Assembly (NCBI GenBank): GCA_964576475.1
Contig: CAZNVG010000028.1
Coordinates: 1-14,180, forward strand
DNA: 14,180 nt
Reading direction: 5' to 3'
DNA from: CAZNVG01 sp964576475
GTDB taxonomy: Bacteria > Patescibacteriota > Saccharimonadia > Saccharimonadales > CAZNVG01
Shown here: positions 7,644 to 13,369 of the stretch, piece by piece
Layout: each line of letters begins with the position of its first letter
Numbering within the stretch: the first letter of the stretch is position 1
Program-made: the position numbers and the translations under genes
Notes under the pieces: generated by a model
Seen by the model: only the letters and a program-made list of their open reading frames with translations
Told to the model about the DNA's origin: nothing
The model's database searches: none

Positions 7644-7653
7644 ATATCCATAT
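7628..7653. promoter_or_regulatory. Imperfect palindrome over the recombinase-unit -10 box
   Basis: ATACGGATA (7628-7636) and TATCCATAT (7645-7653) match in eight of nine inverted positions, separated by eight bases that contain the -10 box. With the preceding T the left arm is the 10-base word also found at the XRE promoter (2203-2212). This is a likely repressor operator. Confidence 0.5.
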
Positions 7654-7675
7654 AATGTTAGTCGAGGGTAACGAC

Positions 7676-7966
7676 ATGACAGTTCTAGAGCAAACAAAGA
7701 TGAGGGTAAACGACAGTAAGCTGGATGTTCTAAATCCGTTAGCATCTATTGATCAAGCATTGCAACGAGTATTCAGTACAACTCAAGAAGAAACGCGGCT
7801 ACAGAAGGCTAGAAGTATGATGGGGTCTTCCCTTTACGATGTAAGTGATGAAGACCTGGAAATATACCTCACAGAGTTTCAGCATCTTATAGATGACTGG
7901 TTTGATAGCTTTGAGCGAGCCATGTTTAATGGAGCGACACTTAAACAGGTGCTTGGTCAAAGTTAG
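7676..7966 (+). CDS. 96-residue ORFan ahead of the recombinase
   Basis: A small acidic, probably all-helical soluble protein that I do not recognise as a named family. The C-terminal half reads like one conserved module, with SDEDLEIYLTEFQHLIDDW followed by FERAMFNGATLKQVL. The start at 7676 is preferred because GAGGG lies seven bases before it. The in-frame ATG at 7655 is only about five bases from the predicted transcription start. Its stop is one base before the recombinase ATG, so the two should be translationally coupled. A small protein coupled to a large serine recombinase could be a recombination directionality factor or an accessory subunit. This is inferred from position only, since no DNA-binding motif is evident. 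Confidence 0.75.
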   Translation: MTVLEQTKMRVNDSKLDVLNPLASIDQALQRVFSTTQEETRLQKARSMMGSSLYDVSDEDLEIYLTEFQHLIDDWFDSFERAMFNGATLKQVLGQS

Positions 7967-7967
7967 C

Positions 7968-9548
7968 ATGACAGACATCGCTAACAGTAAATACCCTGGT
8001 TCACAGAAAGCAGTAATTTATCTACGCGTTTCTACAGAAGAACAGGTAGACAACTACTCGCTCCATACCCAGCTAGATATTTGCCGTAAAGAAGCGGAAC
8101 GTAGAGGATTGAAAACCTTAGAGATCTTTCGAGAAGAAGGTAGATCTGCTAAGACGATCAAAGATAGGCCAACACTCATTGAGCTATTAGAATTCTGTCG
8201 CAAAAACAGGAGACAGGTGGATGCAGTTATAGTCTATAGGCTCGATCGTATTTCTAGACAAACAGCCGACTACCTAGCTATTCGCAAAAAGTTAGCCGAA
8301 TGTGAGATTACGCTTATTTCAGCATCAGAACCAACTGGCGATACGCCAACTGAACGGTTTATCGAAACAATGCTCGCCGGATTTGCTCAAATGGATAATG
8401 ATGTGCGTGGAGAGCGAGCTAGAAACGGTATGAAAGCACGCTTCATGAGTGGTCTATATAATGGCCCACCCCCTTTAGGTTACTTACGACAGAACGGCTA
8501 TGCAGCAAAAGACCCTGAGATCTTTAGTACCCTACAAGAAGCCTGGGAACTAATGGCGACAGGCACTAAAAGTCTACGCGATATGGCAAACTTCCTAAAC
8601 GAAAAAGGCATCAGGAACCGGCGGAAGGGATATAAAGATGGGCTCATTCGTAAACAAACTATGAGTAGCGTCTTTCGTAACAAGTTCTATGCCGGCAAAG
8701 TAGTTTCTAAGAAATATGGACAAGAAGTGCAAGGGCAACACCCGCCTATGATCACTGAGGAAGTGTTTTACCGAGTTCAAGCAATATTAGACGGTAAGAA
8801 CCATAATACTCCCATTCGGCTCGCCAGACGCACTCACCACAACCCAGACTTCCCACTAAGACGCGTTGTGCGGTGCGGTCGTTGTGGGCAGTCATTCACA
8901 GGAGCGTGGAGCAAAGGCAAGAAACTACTCTATGGCTATTATTTCTGCATCAAGCGTTGTGGCCCAAAATCAAACGTACCATTGACGGAAATTGAGCCAA
9001 GTACAAAAGAGCTGCTTGAAAGTATTACGTTAAAGCCAGAAACAGCAGAGCTAATAAATGCGTTCATTCGAAGGACGTACGTGCTTCGTGTGGGCGCGTT
9101 GAGACTAAAACGGGATCAGGCCGATGTAGAACTAAAAAAGGTTTACGAGACTCGCCAGACGCTTATACAAAAGAACCTGGATGGCACCTACTCAGACGAT
9201 ATCTTTAAGGAACAAAACAGAATCCTAGAAGAAAAAATAGTCGCTATTCAAACTGCAAAGGATGTGGCGACTATTGAGAAGTATAATCTTGAAGCAATTA
9301 CCACGTTTATCGAGGATAAGTTTACTCGCCTAAACAACACCTACGAGGATGCTGATTTAGAAAGAAAACGGGTATTACTGTGTTCGATATTCCCCAAAGG
9401 ACTGGCATGGAGCTACCCAGGCTATTCGAACACCCAAATTAGCCCGTTTTATAAGTGTTTTATGGATATCAATGATGGAAAGGTCGGAATTGGTGCGGGT
9501 GGCGGGACTCTAACCCGCGGCCTCGTCCTTGGCAAGGACGCGCTCTAA
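7968..9548 (+). CDS. Large serine recombinase (site-specific integrase)
   Basis: A 526-residue serine integrase. The N-terminal resolvase domain has AVIYLRVSTEEQ with nucleophile S22, then YRLDRISRQ and the QMDNDVRGERARNGMKA helix region. A recombinase domain follows (PPPLGY onward), then a zinc ribbon with C-x2-C in VVRCGRCGQSF and C-x3-C in FCIKRCGP. A coiled coil (about 390-470) follows, as is usual in these enzymes. ATG 7968 is chosen because it is one base after the upstream stop and gives the normal N-terminus; the longer open frame from 7893 adds unrelated residues. The last 17 codons lie within the tRNA-Gly gene on the opposite strand, so the natural C-terminus probably depends on integration. 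It should integrate and excise the element at the 3' end of tRNA-Gly. Confidence 0.93.
   Translation: MTDIANSKYPGSQKAVIYLRVSTEEQVDNYSLHTQLDICRKEAERRGLKTLEIFREEGRSAKTIKDRPTLIELLEFCRKNRRQVDAVIVYRLDRISRQTADYLAIRKKLAECEITLISASEPTGDTPTERFIETMLAGFAQMDNDVRGERARNGMKARFMSGLYNGPPPLGYLRQNGYAAKDPEIFSTLQEAWELMATGTKSLRDMANFLNEKGIRNRRKGYKDGLIRKQTMSSVFRNKFYAGKVVSKKYGQEVQGQHPPMITEEVFYRVQAILDGKNHNTPIRLARRTHHNPDFPLRRVVRCGRCGQSFTGAWSKGKKLLYGYYFCIKRCGPKSNVPLTEIEPSTKELLESITLKPETAELINAFIRRTYVLRVGALRLKRDQADVELKKVYETRQTLIQKNLDGTYSDDIFKEQNRILEEKIVAIQTAKDVATIEKYNLEAITTFIEDKFTRLNNTYEDADLERKRVLLCSIFPKGLAWSYPGYSNTQISPFYKCFMDINDGKVGIGAGGGTLTRGLVLGKDAL
9489..9548. other. Element-chromosome junction (att site) at the tRNA-Gly 3' end
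   Basis: The recombinase gene abuts and enters the 3' end of tRNA-Gly, and genes beyond the tRNA look chromosomal. The crossover therefore probably lies in or just outside the tRNA 3' half. The other junction was not found with confidence in the window. Confidence 0.5.
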
Positions 9549-9567
9549 ACAACTGAGCTACACCCGC
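9491..9567 (-). tRNA. tRNA-Gly (GCC anticodon), CCA encoded
   Basis: The minus strand folds as a full cloverleaf: acceptor GCGGGTG/CACCCGC, D stem GCTC/GAGC, anticodon stem CGTCC/GGACG around loop TTGCCAA (anticodon GCC), T stem GCGGG/CCCGC, discriminator A and encoded CCA (9491-9493). Two substitutions stand out. Position 19 is T instead of G and position 56 is A instead of C, which keeps a pair at the elbow. The discriminator is A73, whereas bacterial tRNA-Gly normally has U73. The 3' half overlaps the recombinase reading frame on the other strand, marking this gene as the integration site. Confidence 0.95.
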
Positions 9568-9580
9568 ATAACAGGTACGA

Positions 9581-9609
9581 ATTATACATAAGTTAGCGCG
9601 AGCAATCAA
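9581..9609 (-). promoter_or_regulatory. Promoter of tRNA-Gly
   Basis: The minus strand has TTGATT (9604-9609), exactly 17 bases, then TATAAT (9581-9586), which predicts a start about six bases before the mature tRNA 5' end at 9567. It is the most consensus-like promoter in the window and lies outside the element side, so integration leaves it intact. Confidence 0.8.
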
Positions 9610-9645
9610 TCTTCTGTATGATTGAGTTAAATAAGCAAAACCAAT

Positions 9646-9978
9646 ATGAGCAAATATCACCGACATATTCATCAAAAGAAGCAAAAAGTCATGGCAGTCA
9701 AACGTCAGGAGAAGCCGAAACTCGTCGACCGACTGACCTATCTCGTGGCAGTTATAGAGCCTGTCGTTACCCTACCGCAAGTCTACGTCATATTTCACGA
9801 AAAGAACGCGTCGGGCATCGCCATAAGCTCGTGGCTAGGCTATCAGCTATTTACTATCGTGTGGCTATGGTACGGCATCGTACACAAGGAAAAGGTAATA
9901 ATTTTCTACCAAGCAGCATGGTTAATTCTGCAAACCGCGATTATTTTCGGTGCCGTAAAATACGGCGCAAGCTGGTAG
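9646..9978 (+). CDS. SemiSWEET/PQ-loop-like small membrane transporter
   Basis: A 110-residue protein with a basic, histidine- and lysine-rich start, then three hydrophobic helices (about 26-50, 57-76 and 80-105 in this numbering). The first ends with the PQ-loop mark TLPQVYVIF followed by NASGIAISSW, as in bacterial SemiSWEET sugar transporters. These work as dimers of three-helix units in the cytoplasmic membrane. Known SemiSWEETs are about 85-100 residues. The ATG at 9691 would give 95 residues and fits that size, but neither start has a clear Shine-Dalgarno site. The substrate cannot be told from sequence. It is the first gene on the chromosomal side and ends only ten bases from the convergent NAD kinase gene, with no terminator visible between them. 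Confidence 0.8.
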   Translation: MSKYHRHIHQKKQKVMAVKRQEKPKLVDRLTYLVAVIEPVVTLPQVYVIFHEKNASGIAISSWLGYQLFTIVWLWYGIVHKEKVIIFYQAAWLILQTAIIFGAVKYGASW

Positions 9979-9988
9979 CAGCAGCCAC

Positions 9989-10843
9989 TTACGGTCGTCG
10001 CAACTGATCGAGTTTACGAGATAAGTTCTTGTAGTAGTCGAAGCCGTCGAGCCTAATTACTTTTAGATCAGCATCTTCACTTACTGAAAACGTAAGTTCA
10101 TTCTCGCCCACTGGCCACTGTTGACCGGCGCTCTCTGGCAATTGATCAATCTCAAAGCCGTCCATGTTGACTGCAAATGGTCTCTTATCTGTGTTTTTGA
10201 AAGTGATGGTGGTCTTTTTCGATGCAGGTACGATCGCTGCACGATCAAGTTCTGTGTAGTACGGATACATGGCAACGACTTCATAGGCGTTAAGTTCTTG
10301 ATCAATGTATGGGCCACCGGCTGATTTGCCGTACGCTGTTGAACCTGAAGGTGTAGCGATGATGAAGCCGTCACCTACCATGTTGTTGAACAATCCTTCG
10401 CCAATCTGTACATCTGCGTTGATTGCCTGTCCTGAAGCGCTCTTTACGACGACTTCGTTGATTGCTCGTCCGAGCTTCTTGTAGCGTGGGGTGGATAGCT
10501 CCAACACACTTAATGAGTCAACCCGATAATCACCGTATCGCAGCGATTGCGCTAGTCGGGTCAGTTCATCTTCTGTGTTTTCTGTTGCCATGAAGAACCC
10601 AAGAGTTCCTGTGTTAATACCGCGAAATGGAACGTTTGGAAAATTGTTTGCATGAACAGAGTGCACGAGCGAGCCATCGCCACCTAGTACAACGATCGCC
10701 TGAGCGTCCTCAACGTCAGCTACTGTCGTGATTGCGACTTCACCAAGAGCTTTTTCGAAAGCGACAGATGCCTGATATGTGACATCATCATCACGTCCAA
10801 GTTCGACGCGGACTCTTGTTACTTCTGCTGCCTTTTGTTCCAT
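9989..10843 (-). CDS. nadK: NAD kinase
   Basis: Phosphorylates NAD to NADP in the cytoplasm. Motifs in the 284-residue form are VVLGGDGSLV (51-60, with the GGDG nucleotide-binding loop and D56), GINTGTLGFF (75-84), INEVVVK (128-134) and the glycine-rich GDGFIIATPSGSTAYG (157-172). Length is normal. The start at 10843 is chosen because AAAAGGA lies eight to nine bases before it and a promoter (TTGACA-17-TACACT) lies just upstream. A longer GTG start at 10882 would put the first codons inside the promoter spacer. The gene follows the 116-residue gene in the same direction but has its own promoter, overlapping the end of that gene. Confidence 0.95.
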   Translation of the reverse strand: MEQKAAEVTRVRVELGRDDDVTYQASVAFEKALGEVAITTVADVEDAQAIVVLGGDGSLVHSVHANNFPNVPFRGINTGTLGFFMATENTEDELTRLAQSLRYGDYRVDSLSVLELSTPRYKKLGRAINEVVVKSASGQAINADVQIGEGLFNNMVGDGFIIATPSGSTAYGKSAGGPYIDQELNAYEVVAMYPYYTELDRAAIVPASKKTTITFKNTDKRPFAVNMDGFEIDQLPESAGQQWPVGENELTFSVSEDADLKVIRLDGFDYYKNLSRKLDQLRRP

Positions 10844-10866
10844 ACGAATGTTCCTTTTATAAAGAT

Positions 10867-10895
10867 AGTGTATCGTATACACTTAGTCTTGTCAA
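10867..10895 (-). promoter_or_regulatory. nadK promoter
   Basis: Minus-strand TTGACA (10890-10895), 17 bases, TACACT (10867-10872). The -35 matches consensus exactly. It decides the nadK start by placing the GTG at 10882 upstream of the predicted transcript. Confidence 0.8.
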
Positions 10896-10901
10896 TACAC
10901 T

Positions 10902-11252
10902 TTATACTCGCACTGAAAATCCGAGCTCATCTCTAATTCCAATGAGATATTCCACGCCAGTCTCTTCATCCAACACGCTGGCAGTGTAGTAATCACCCTG
11001 ATACTCTTCGCCAATGTGACGATTTAGCAGCGGATCAATAGTGCAGGAATTCACATTTAGTACTCTCACTGGAGTATCGACAATTTTGTCGCATTCACGA
11101 TAATACTGGTTATCAGCTTCATCTCGACCAAATCTAATCATAGGCATAGCTGTGACGTACACATGCTGTCCATCAGCGATGCGATCCATCAGAAAGCGCA
11201 CATTAGAATATTCATCTGTCGGCAATCTATCTAGTAGTGGTATTCGTTCCAT
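10902..11252 (-). CDS. Unrecognised 116-residue protein
   Basis: No family recognised. It is a soluble mixed alpha/beta sequence without signal peptide or membrane helix. It is rich in acidic residues and tyrosines (for example GEEYQGDYYTASVLDEETGV near the C-terminus) and ends in a strand-like LGFSVRV. The ATG at 11252 has GGAG ten bases before it. It lies directly upstream of nadK with a 58-base gap and directly downstream of a leader mini-ORF with a terminator hairpin. A weak TATAAG (11269-11274) could also serve it locally. Expression may therefore depend on read-through of the hairpin. Whether it has any link to NADP metabolism cannot be said. Confidence 0.75.
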   Translation of the reverse strand: MERIPLLDRLPTDEYSNVRFLMDRIADGQHVYVTAMPMIRFGRDEADNQYYRECDKIVDTPVRVLNVNSCTIDPLLNRHIGEEYQGDYYTASVLDEETGVEYLIGIRDELGFSVRV

Positions 11253-11321
11253 ATATAGGGGGCTCCATCTTATACATTGTTGTGTGTCGTCTGGTTGGCC
11301 CCGTGGAGTACTTTTCTCGAC

Positions 11322-11353
11322 ATAAGAAAAGACCCCGCCGTTTCGGGGTCTTT
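11322..11353 (-). terminator. Strong intrinsic terminator/attenuator hairpin
   Basis: AAAGACCCCG (11328-11337) pairs over ten bases with CGGGGTCTTT (11344-11353), with a six-base loop. On the minus strand the stem runs into TTTTCTT; on the plus strand the tail is poorer (TTTATTT). It lies between divergent genes, not after one, so it fits best as the end of a short leader RNA read leftward from 11425. Confidence 0.85.
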
Positions 11354-11380
11354 ATTTGCAGTAAAAGAACACCGTCCCGG

Positions 11381-11425
11381 CTAGGGCAGTCGCTTGGTCT
11401 TCTTAATAGTTGCAAATATCAACAT
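11381..11425 (-). CDS. Putative 14-codon leader peptide
   Basis: Begins seven bases after an extended -10 box and reads MLIFATIKKTKRLP, then TAG. Like other genes here it would be leaderless. A terminator hairpin follows 28 bases after the stop and a normal gene follows that, which is the layout of a translation-controlled attenuator. No run of one amino acid is present that would name the effector, though two threonines and four lysines/arginines cluster at the end. The alternative is a non-coding small RNA of about 105 bases, in which the open frame is accidental. Confidence 0.4.
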   Translation of the reverse strand: MLIFATIKKTKRLP

Positions 11426-11432
11426 AAGTTTA

Positions 11433-11441
11433 ATTATACCA
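11433..11441 (-). promoter_or_regulatory. Extended -10 promoter of the leader RNA
   Basis: Minus-strand TGGTATAAT, the same nine bases as at the XRE promoter (2212-2220). A weak TTGTTC lies at a 16-base spacing upstream. Transcription should begin near 11426 and run into the hairpin at 11328-11353. Confidence 0.65.
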
Positions 11442-11462
11442 GACTATGACTAATGAACAAAT

Positions 11463-11576
11463 ATGGTGGCTCCTCCCAGGGAAAACTGGAACGACATCTT
11501 CTCTGAAATCGTTAGATTAAACGATGAGCTAGAGAAGCTCGGCATCGACATAATTATGGAGTCTGACAATGCGTAG
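11463..11576 (+). CDS. 37-residue small protein ahead of the PLD-family gene
   Basis: A short open frame whose centre, NWNDIFSEIVRLNDELEKLG, reads as an acidic amphipathic helix, so it is probably coded and not chance. Its TAG overlaps the next ATG by eight bases (ATGCGTAG), indicating translational coupling. ATG codons at 11446 and 11453 open the other two frames for only 24 and 17 codons. No family is recognised. The role could be a partner or inhibitor of the PLD-family protein, by position only. Confidence 0.5.
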   Translation: MVAPPRENWNDIFSEIVRLNDELEKLGIDIIMESDNA

Positions 11577-12075
11577 ATTCCTGTTTCTGCTGAGTCAACG
11601 GATGTATGATACCTCATCTTTACTTCGGTCGCAACTACTCGACGAAGAAGCTTTTTATGATGTATTCATACGTGATATCCGTCATGCTCGGAAGTGTGTA
11701 ATCATCGAAAGTCCGTTTATTACCACTAGACGTTTACTTTTGCTGCACCCTGCACTTAAAAGGGCATGCAAGAGGGACGTACATATCATTATAAACACCC
11801 GCGATCCAGATACGCATAGAGGTTCAATGCGCCAAAAAGCACGAGATGGCGTCGCTTGGTTACAAGATCTAGGAATAACAGTGATCTATACAGGTAATCT
11901 GCACCGCAAGCTAGTCATTATCGACCACCACATATTATATGAAGGTAGTCTTAACGTTCTATCGCAGTCAGATAGCTGTGAAATGATGCGCCGTACCGAC
12001 TCGGCAGAGCTTGTACGGCAAATGCTACGCTTTACCAACCTCCGAAAGTGGTATAAGATGGCAAATCATGAGTGA
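11569..12075 (+). CDS. PLD-superfamily (HKD) protein, single catalytic motif
   Basis: A 168-residue protein with one HKD motif: HRKLVIIDHHILYEGSLN (H-x-K-x4-D-x6-GSxN) at about residues 110-127, followed by LSQSDSCEMMRR. An earlier strand pair contains CVIIESPFIT (about 43-52), typical of the first half of a PLD lobe. Single-motif members such as Nuc act as dimers and cut phosphodiester bonds in DNA. The GSLN.LS..S.E.M.R form also occurs in PLD domains tied to helicases. There is no signal peptide, so a cytoplasmic nuclease is more likely than a secreted lipase. GGAG nine bases before the ATG supports the start. It overlaps both neighbours by eight bases, so the three genes form one operon. 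Confidence 0.85.
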   Translation: MRRFLFLLSQRMYDTSSLLRSQLLDEEAFYDVFIRDIRHARKCVIIESPFITTRRLLLLHPALKRACKRDVHIIINTRDPDTHRGSMRQKARDGVAWLQDLGITVIYTGNLHRKLVIIDHHILYEGSLNVLSQSDSCEMMRRTDSAELVRQMLRFTNLRKWYKMANHE

Positions 12076-12286
12076 TCACTTTACCAACGAAGATATTGCA
12101 GCAGTTGGGCGTTACATGAAAACGTTTTATCCTGATAATCCCGAAAAGGCCGAGCCAGCCTATTGCTTGGCTTTCCTGGAACATATCAAGTCACGGATTG
12201 ATAAAAATCTGCGAAGTATTGCCTTAGATAACCCCGATAAGTTTGAAGAGCTGGTCGATGAATACGAAAAATCTCTAAAAAGTTAA
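12068..12286 (+). CDS. 72-residue helical protein, third gene of the PLD operon
   Basis: Begins with MSDHFTNEDIAAVGRYMKTF and ends in a strongly charged helix (FEELVDEYEKSLKS). It is acidic and soluble, with no family recognised. The ATG at 12068 overlaps the PLD stop by eight bases (ATGAGTGA) and is preferred over the in-frame ATG at 12011, which would lie deep inside the PLD gene. Its stop codon overlaps the last bases of the convergent XRE gene. A small acidic partner next to a nuclease-like gene could be an immunity or regulatory subunit; this is speculation. Confidence 0.7.
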   Translation: MSDHFTNEDIAAVGRYMKTFYPDNPEKAEPAYCLAFLEHIKSRIDKNLRSIALDNPDKFEELVDEYEKSLKS

Positions 12287-12495
12287 AATGGCAAAACGTC
12301 TGAAGAATTAACACCCAGAGCCTTAACGATCTTTTCAAGTGTTTTTAGTGATGGAACAACCTCGCCACGTTCAATCTTGGCATAGTGATTCACGGTTGTA
12401 CTGGCACGTTTAGCAACCTCAGCTTGCGTATAGCCCTTCTTTTGTCGAGCAGCCTGTAGCTTGTGGCCTATGTGCTTGGAAGTTTTATCTGGCAT
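12283..12495 (-). CDS. Small XRE-family HTH regulator (chromosomal copy)
   Basis: A 70-residue, single-domain Cro/C1-type regulator with KLQAARQKKGYTQAEVAKRA, then TVNHYAKIERGEVVPSLKTL and a last helix. It is a relative of the 72-residue XRE protein at 1985-2203. TAGAAT lies six bases before the ATG, so it may be leaderless. It is tail to tail with the PLD operon (three bases shared at the stop codons). It may regulate that operon or itself. No operator was identified. Confidence 0.87.
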   Translation of the reverse strand: MPDKTSKHIGHKLQAARQKKGYTQAEVAKRASTTVNHYAKIERGEVVPSLKTLEKIVKALGVNSSDVLPF

Positions 12496-12501
12496 AGCGT
12501 T

Positions 12502-12507
12502 ATTCTA
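12502..12507 (-). promoter_or_regulatory. -10 box of the second XRE gene
   Basis: Minus-strand TAGAAT ends six bases before the ATG at 12495. There is no Shine-Dalgarno site in the gap, so a leaderless start is expected. The -35 region is poor. Confidence 0.45.
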
Positions 12508-12559
12508 CTTCTGTTTTTAGGATAGATCCATAGTTCTGGCAAATCTCATAGATTAGTGG

Positions 12560-13369
12560 CTAGCTTGTGATTTTTACGTGCTTTAGAACTTCTTCGAGTA
12601 TTGTGCGATTATTAGCTGCAACAAAATATTTATCCCATCCAACTGTGTCTTTCGTGTAATCCAGGTTGTTGCCTTCTAGATCGCAAATCACGCCACCAGC
12701 TTCGGCTAGCATAACTTGTCCGGCCAATGTGTCCCACTTGCATGCAAGAAGGTTGGTATGAATAAAGACATCTGCCTTGCCCTCTACGATTCGCCCAAGC
12801 TTGAGTCCGATACTTCCTTCTGGAAGCCTGCTGGCAACATCTAGGTTATTCACCTGCTCATCGAGGGGCCGATCATTCCCCTTCACTAGATTCCTGGTGA
12901 CTAGTACGGCCTTACTCAAGTCAGTATTATCGCTCACATGCAGCTCTGTAGTTTCACCTTCAAAGACACGGAACGCCCCATGACCTTTCTCAGCGTAGAA
13001 TAACTCGTCAGTAATTGGGTTGTATATTGCTCCAAGTGTCGGTACGTTGTTGTCTAGTAGACCGATCATAACCGAAAATGAACCTCGACCTGCTACAAAG
13101 TCTTTGGTCCCGTCCAGTGGGTCAACCATCCAAACTCTATGAGCGTAACTAGAAGGGCGCGCATCGTTTTCTTCTGATAAGATCTCATCATCAGGAAAAG
13201 CCTTGGTTAGCGCTTCACGTATATACTCATCCGATTCTTTGTCGGCTTGTGTAACGGGATCAAATTCATTCTGTTTGTACTTAACCTCGAGACCCTGGCC
13301 AAAACGTTTCTTTAGGATCTCGCCTGCCTGCTTTGCAATTTCGATAATCGTCTCTAGATCTTTATTCAT
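12560..13369 (-). CDS. CysQ/inositol-monophosphatase-family phosphatase
   Basis: A 269-residue Mg-dependent phosphatase. The metal-binding signatures are all present: DPVTQAD (37-43), EE (66-67), VDPLDGTKDF (82-91) and CKWDTLAGQ (210-218). The lysine-acidic pair after DGT (DGTKDF) is more like 3'(2'),5'-bisphosphate nucleotidases (CysQ) than IMPases, which usually read DGT.NF. It may therefore clear pAp, a by-product of sulfate activation and RNA or CoA metabolism, but inositol or sugar phosphates are possible. The ATG overlaps the stop of the upstream kinase-like gene (ATGA), so the two are translated together. Full length, no defects seen. Confidence 0.9.
   Translation of the reverse strand: MNKDLETIIEIAKQAGEILKKRFGQGLEVKYKQNEFDPVTQADKESDEYIREALTKAFPDDEILSEENDARPSSYAHRVWMVDPLDGTKDFVAGRGSFSVMIGLLDNNVPTLGAIYNPITDELFYAEKGHGAFRVFEGETTELHVSDNTDLSKAVLVTRNLVKGNDRPLDEQVNNLDVASRLPEGSIGLKLGRIVEGKADVFIHTNLLACKWDTLAGQVMLAEAGGVICDLEGNNLDYTKDTVGWDKYFVAANNRTILEEVLKHVKITS

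Noticed and set aside
7893..7967. An upstream extension of the recombinase frame by 25 residues.
   Set aside because: It overlaps the ORFan in another frame and lacks family similarity. ATG 7968 gives the normal integrase N-terminus.
10844..10882. A longer nadK start at GTG 10882, adding 13 residues.
   Set aside because: That stretch contains the promoter spacer and -10 box of nadK, and the ATG at 10843 has a good ribosome-binding site.
11237..11449. A 70-codon plus-strand frame between the divergent genes.
   Set aside because: It runs straight through the terminator hairpin and has no ribosome-binding site or recognisable protein features.
11446..11520. Start codons at 11446 and 11453 in other frames, hinting at a frameshifted longer first gene of the PLD operon.
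   Set aside because: Both frames stop after 24 and 17 codons. Only the 11463 frame reads as a plausible helix and couples to the PLD start. A sequencing error cannot be excluded.
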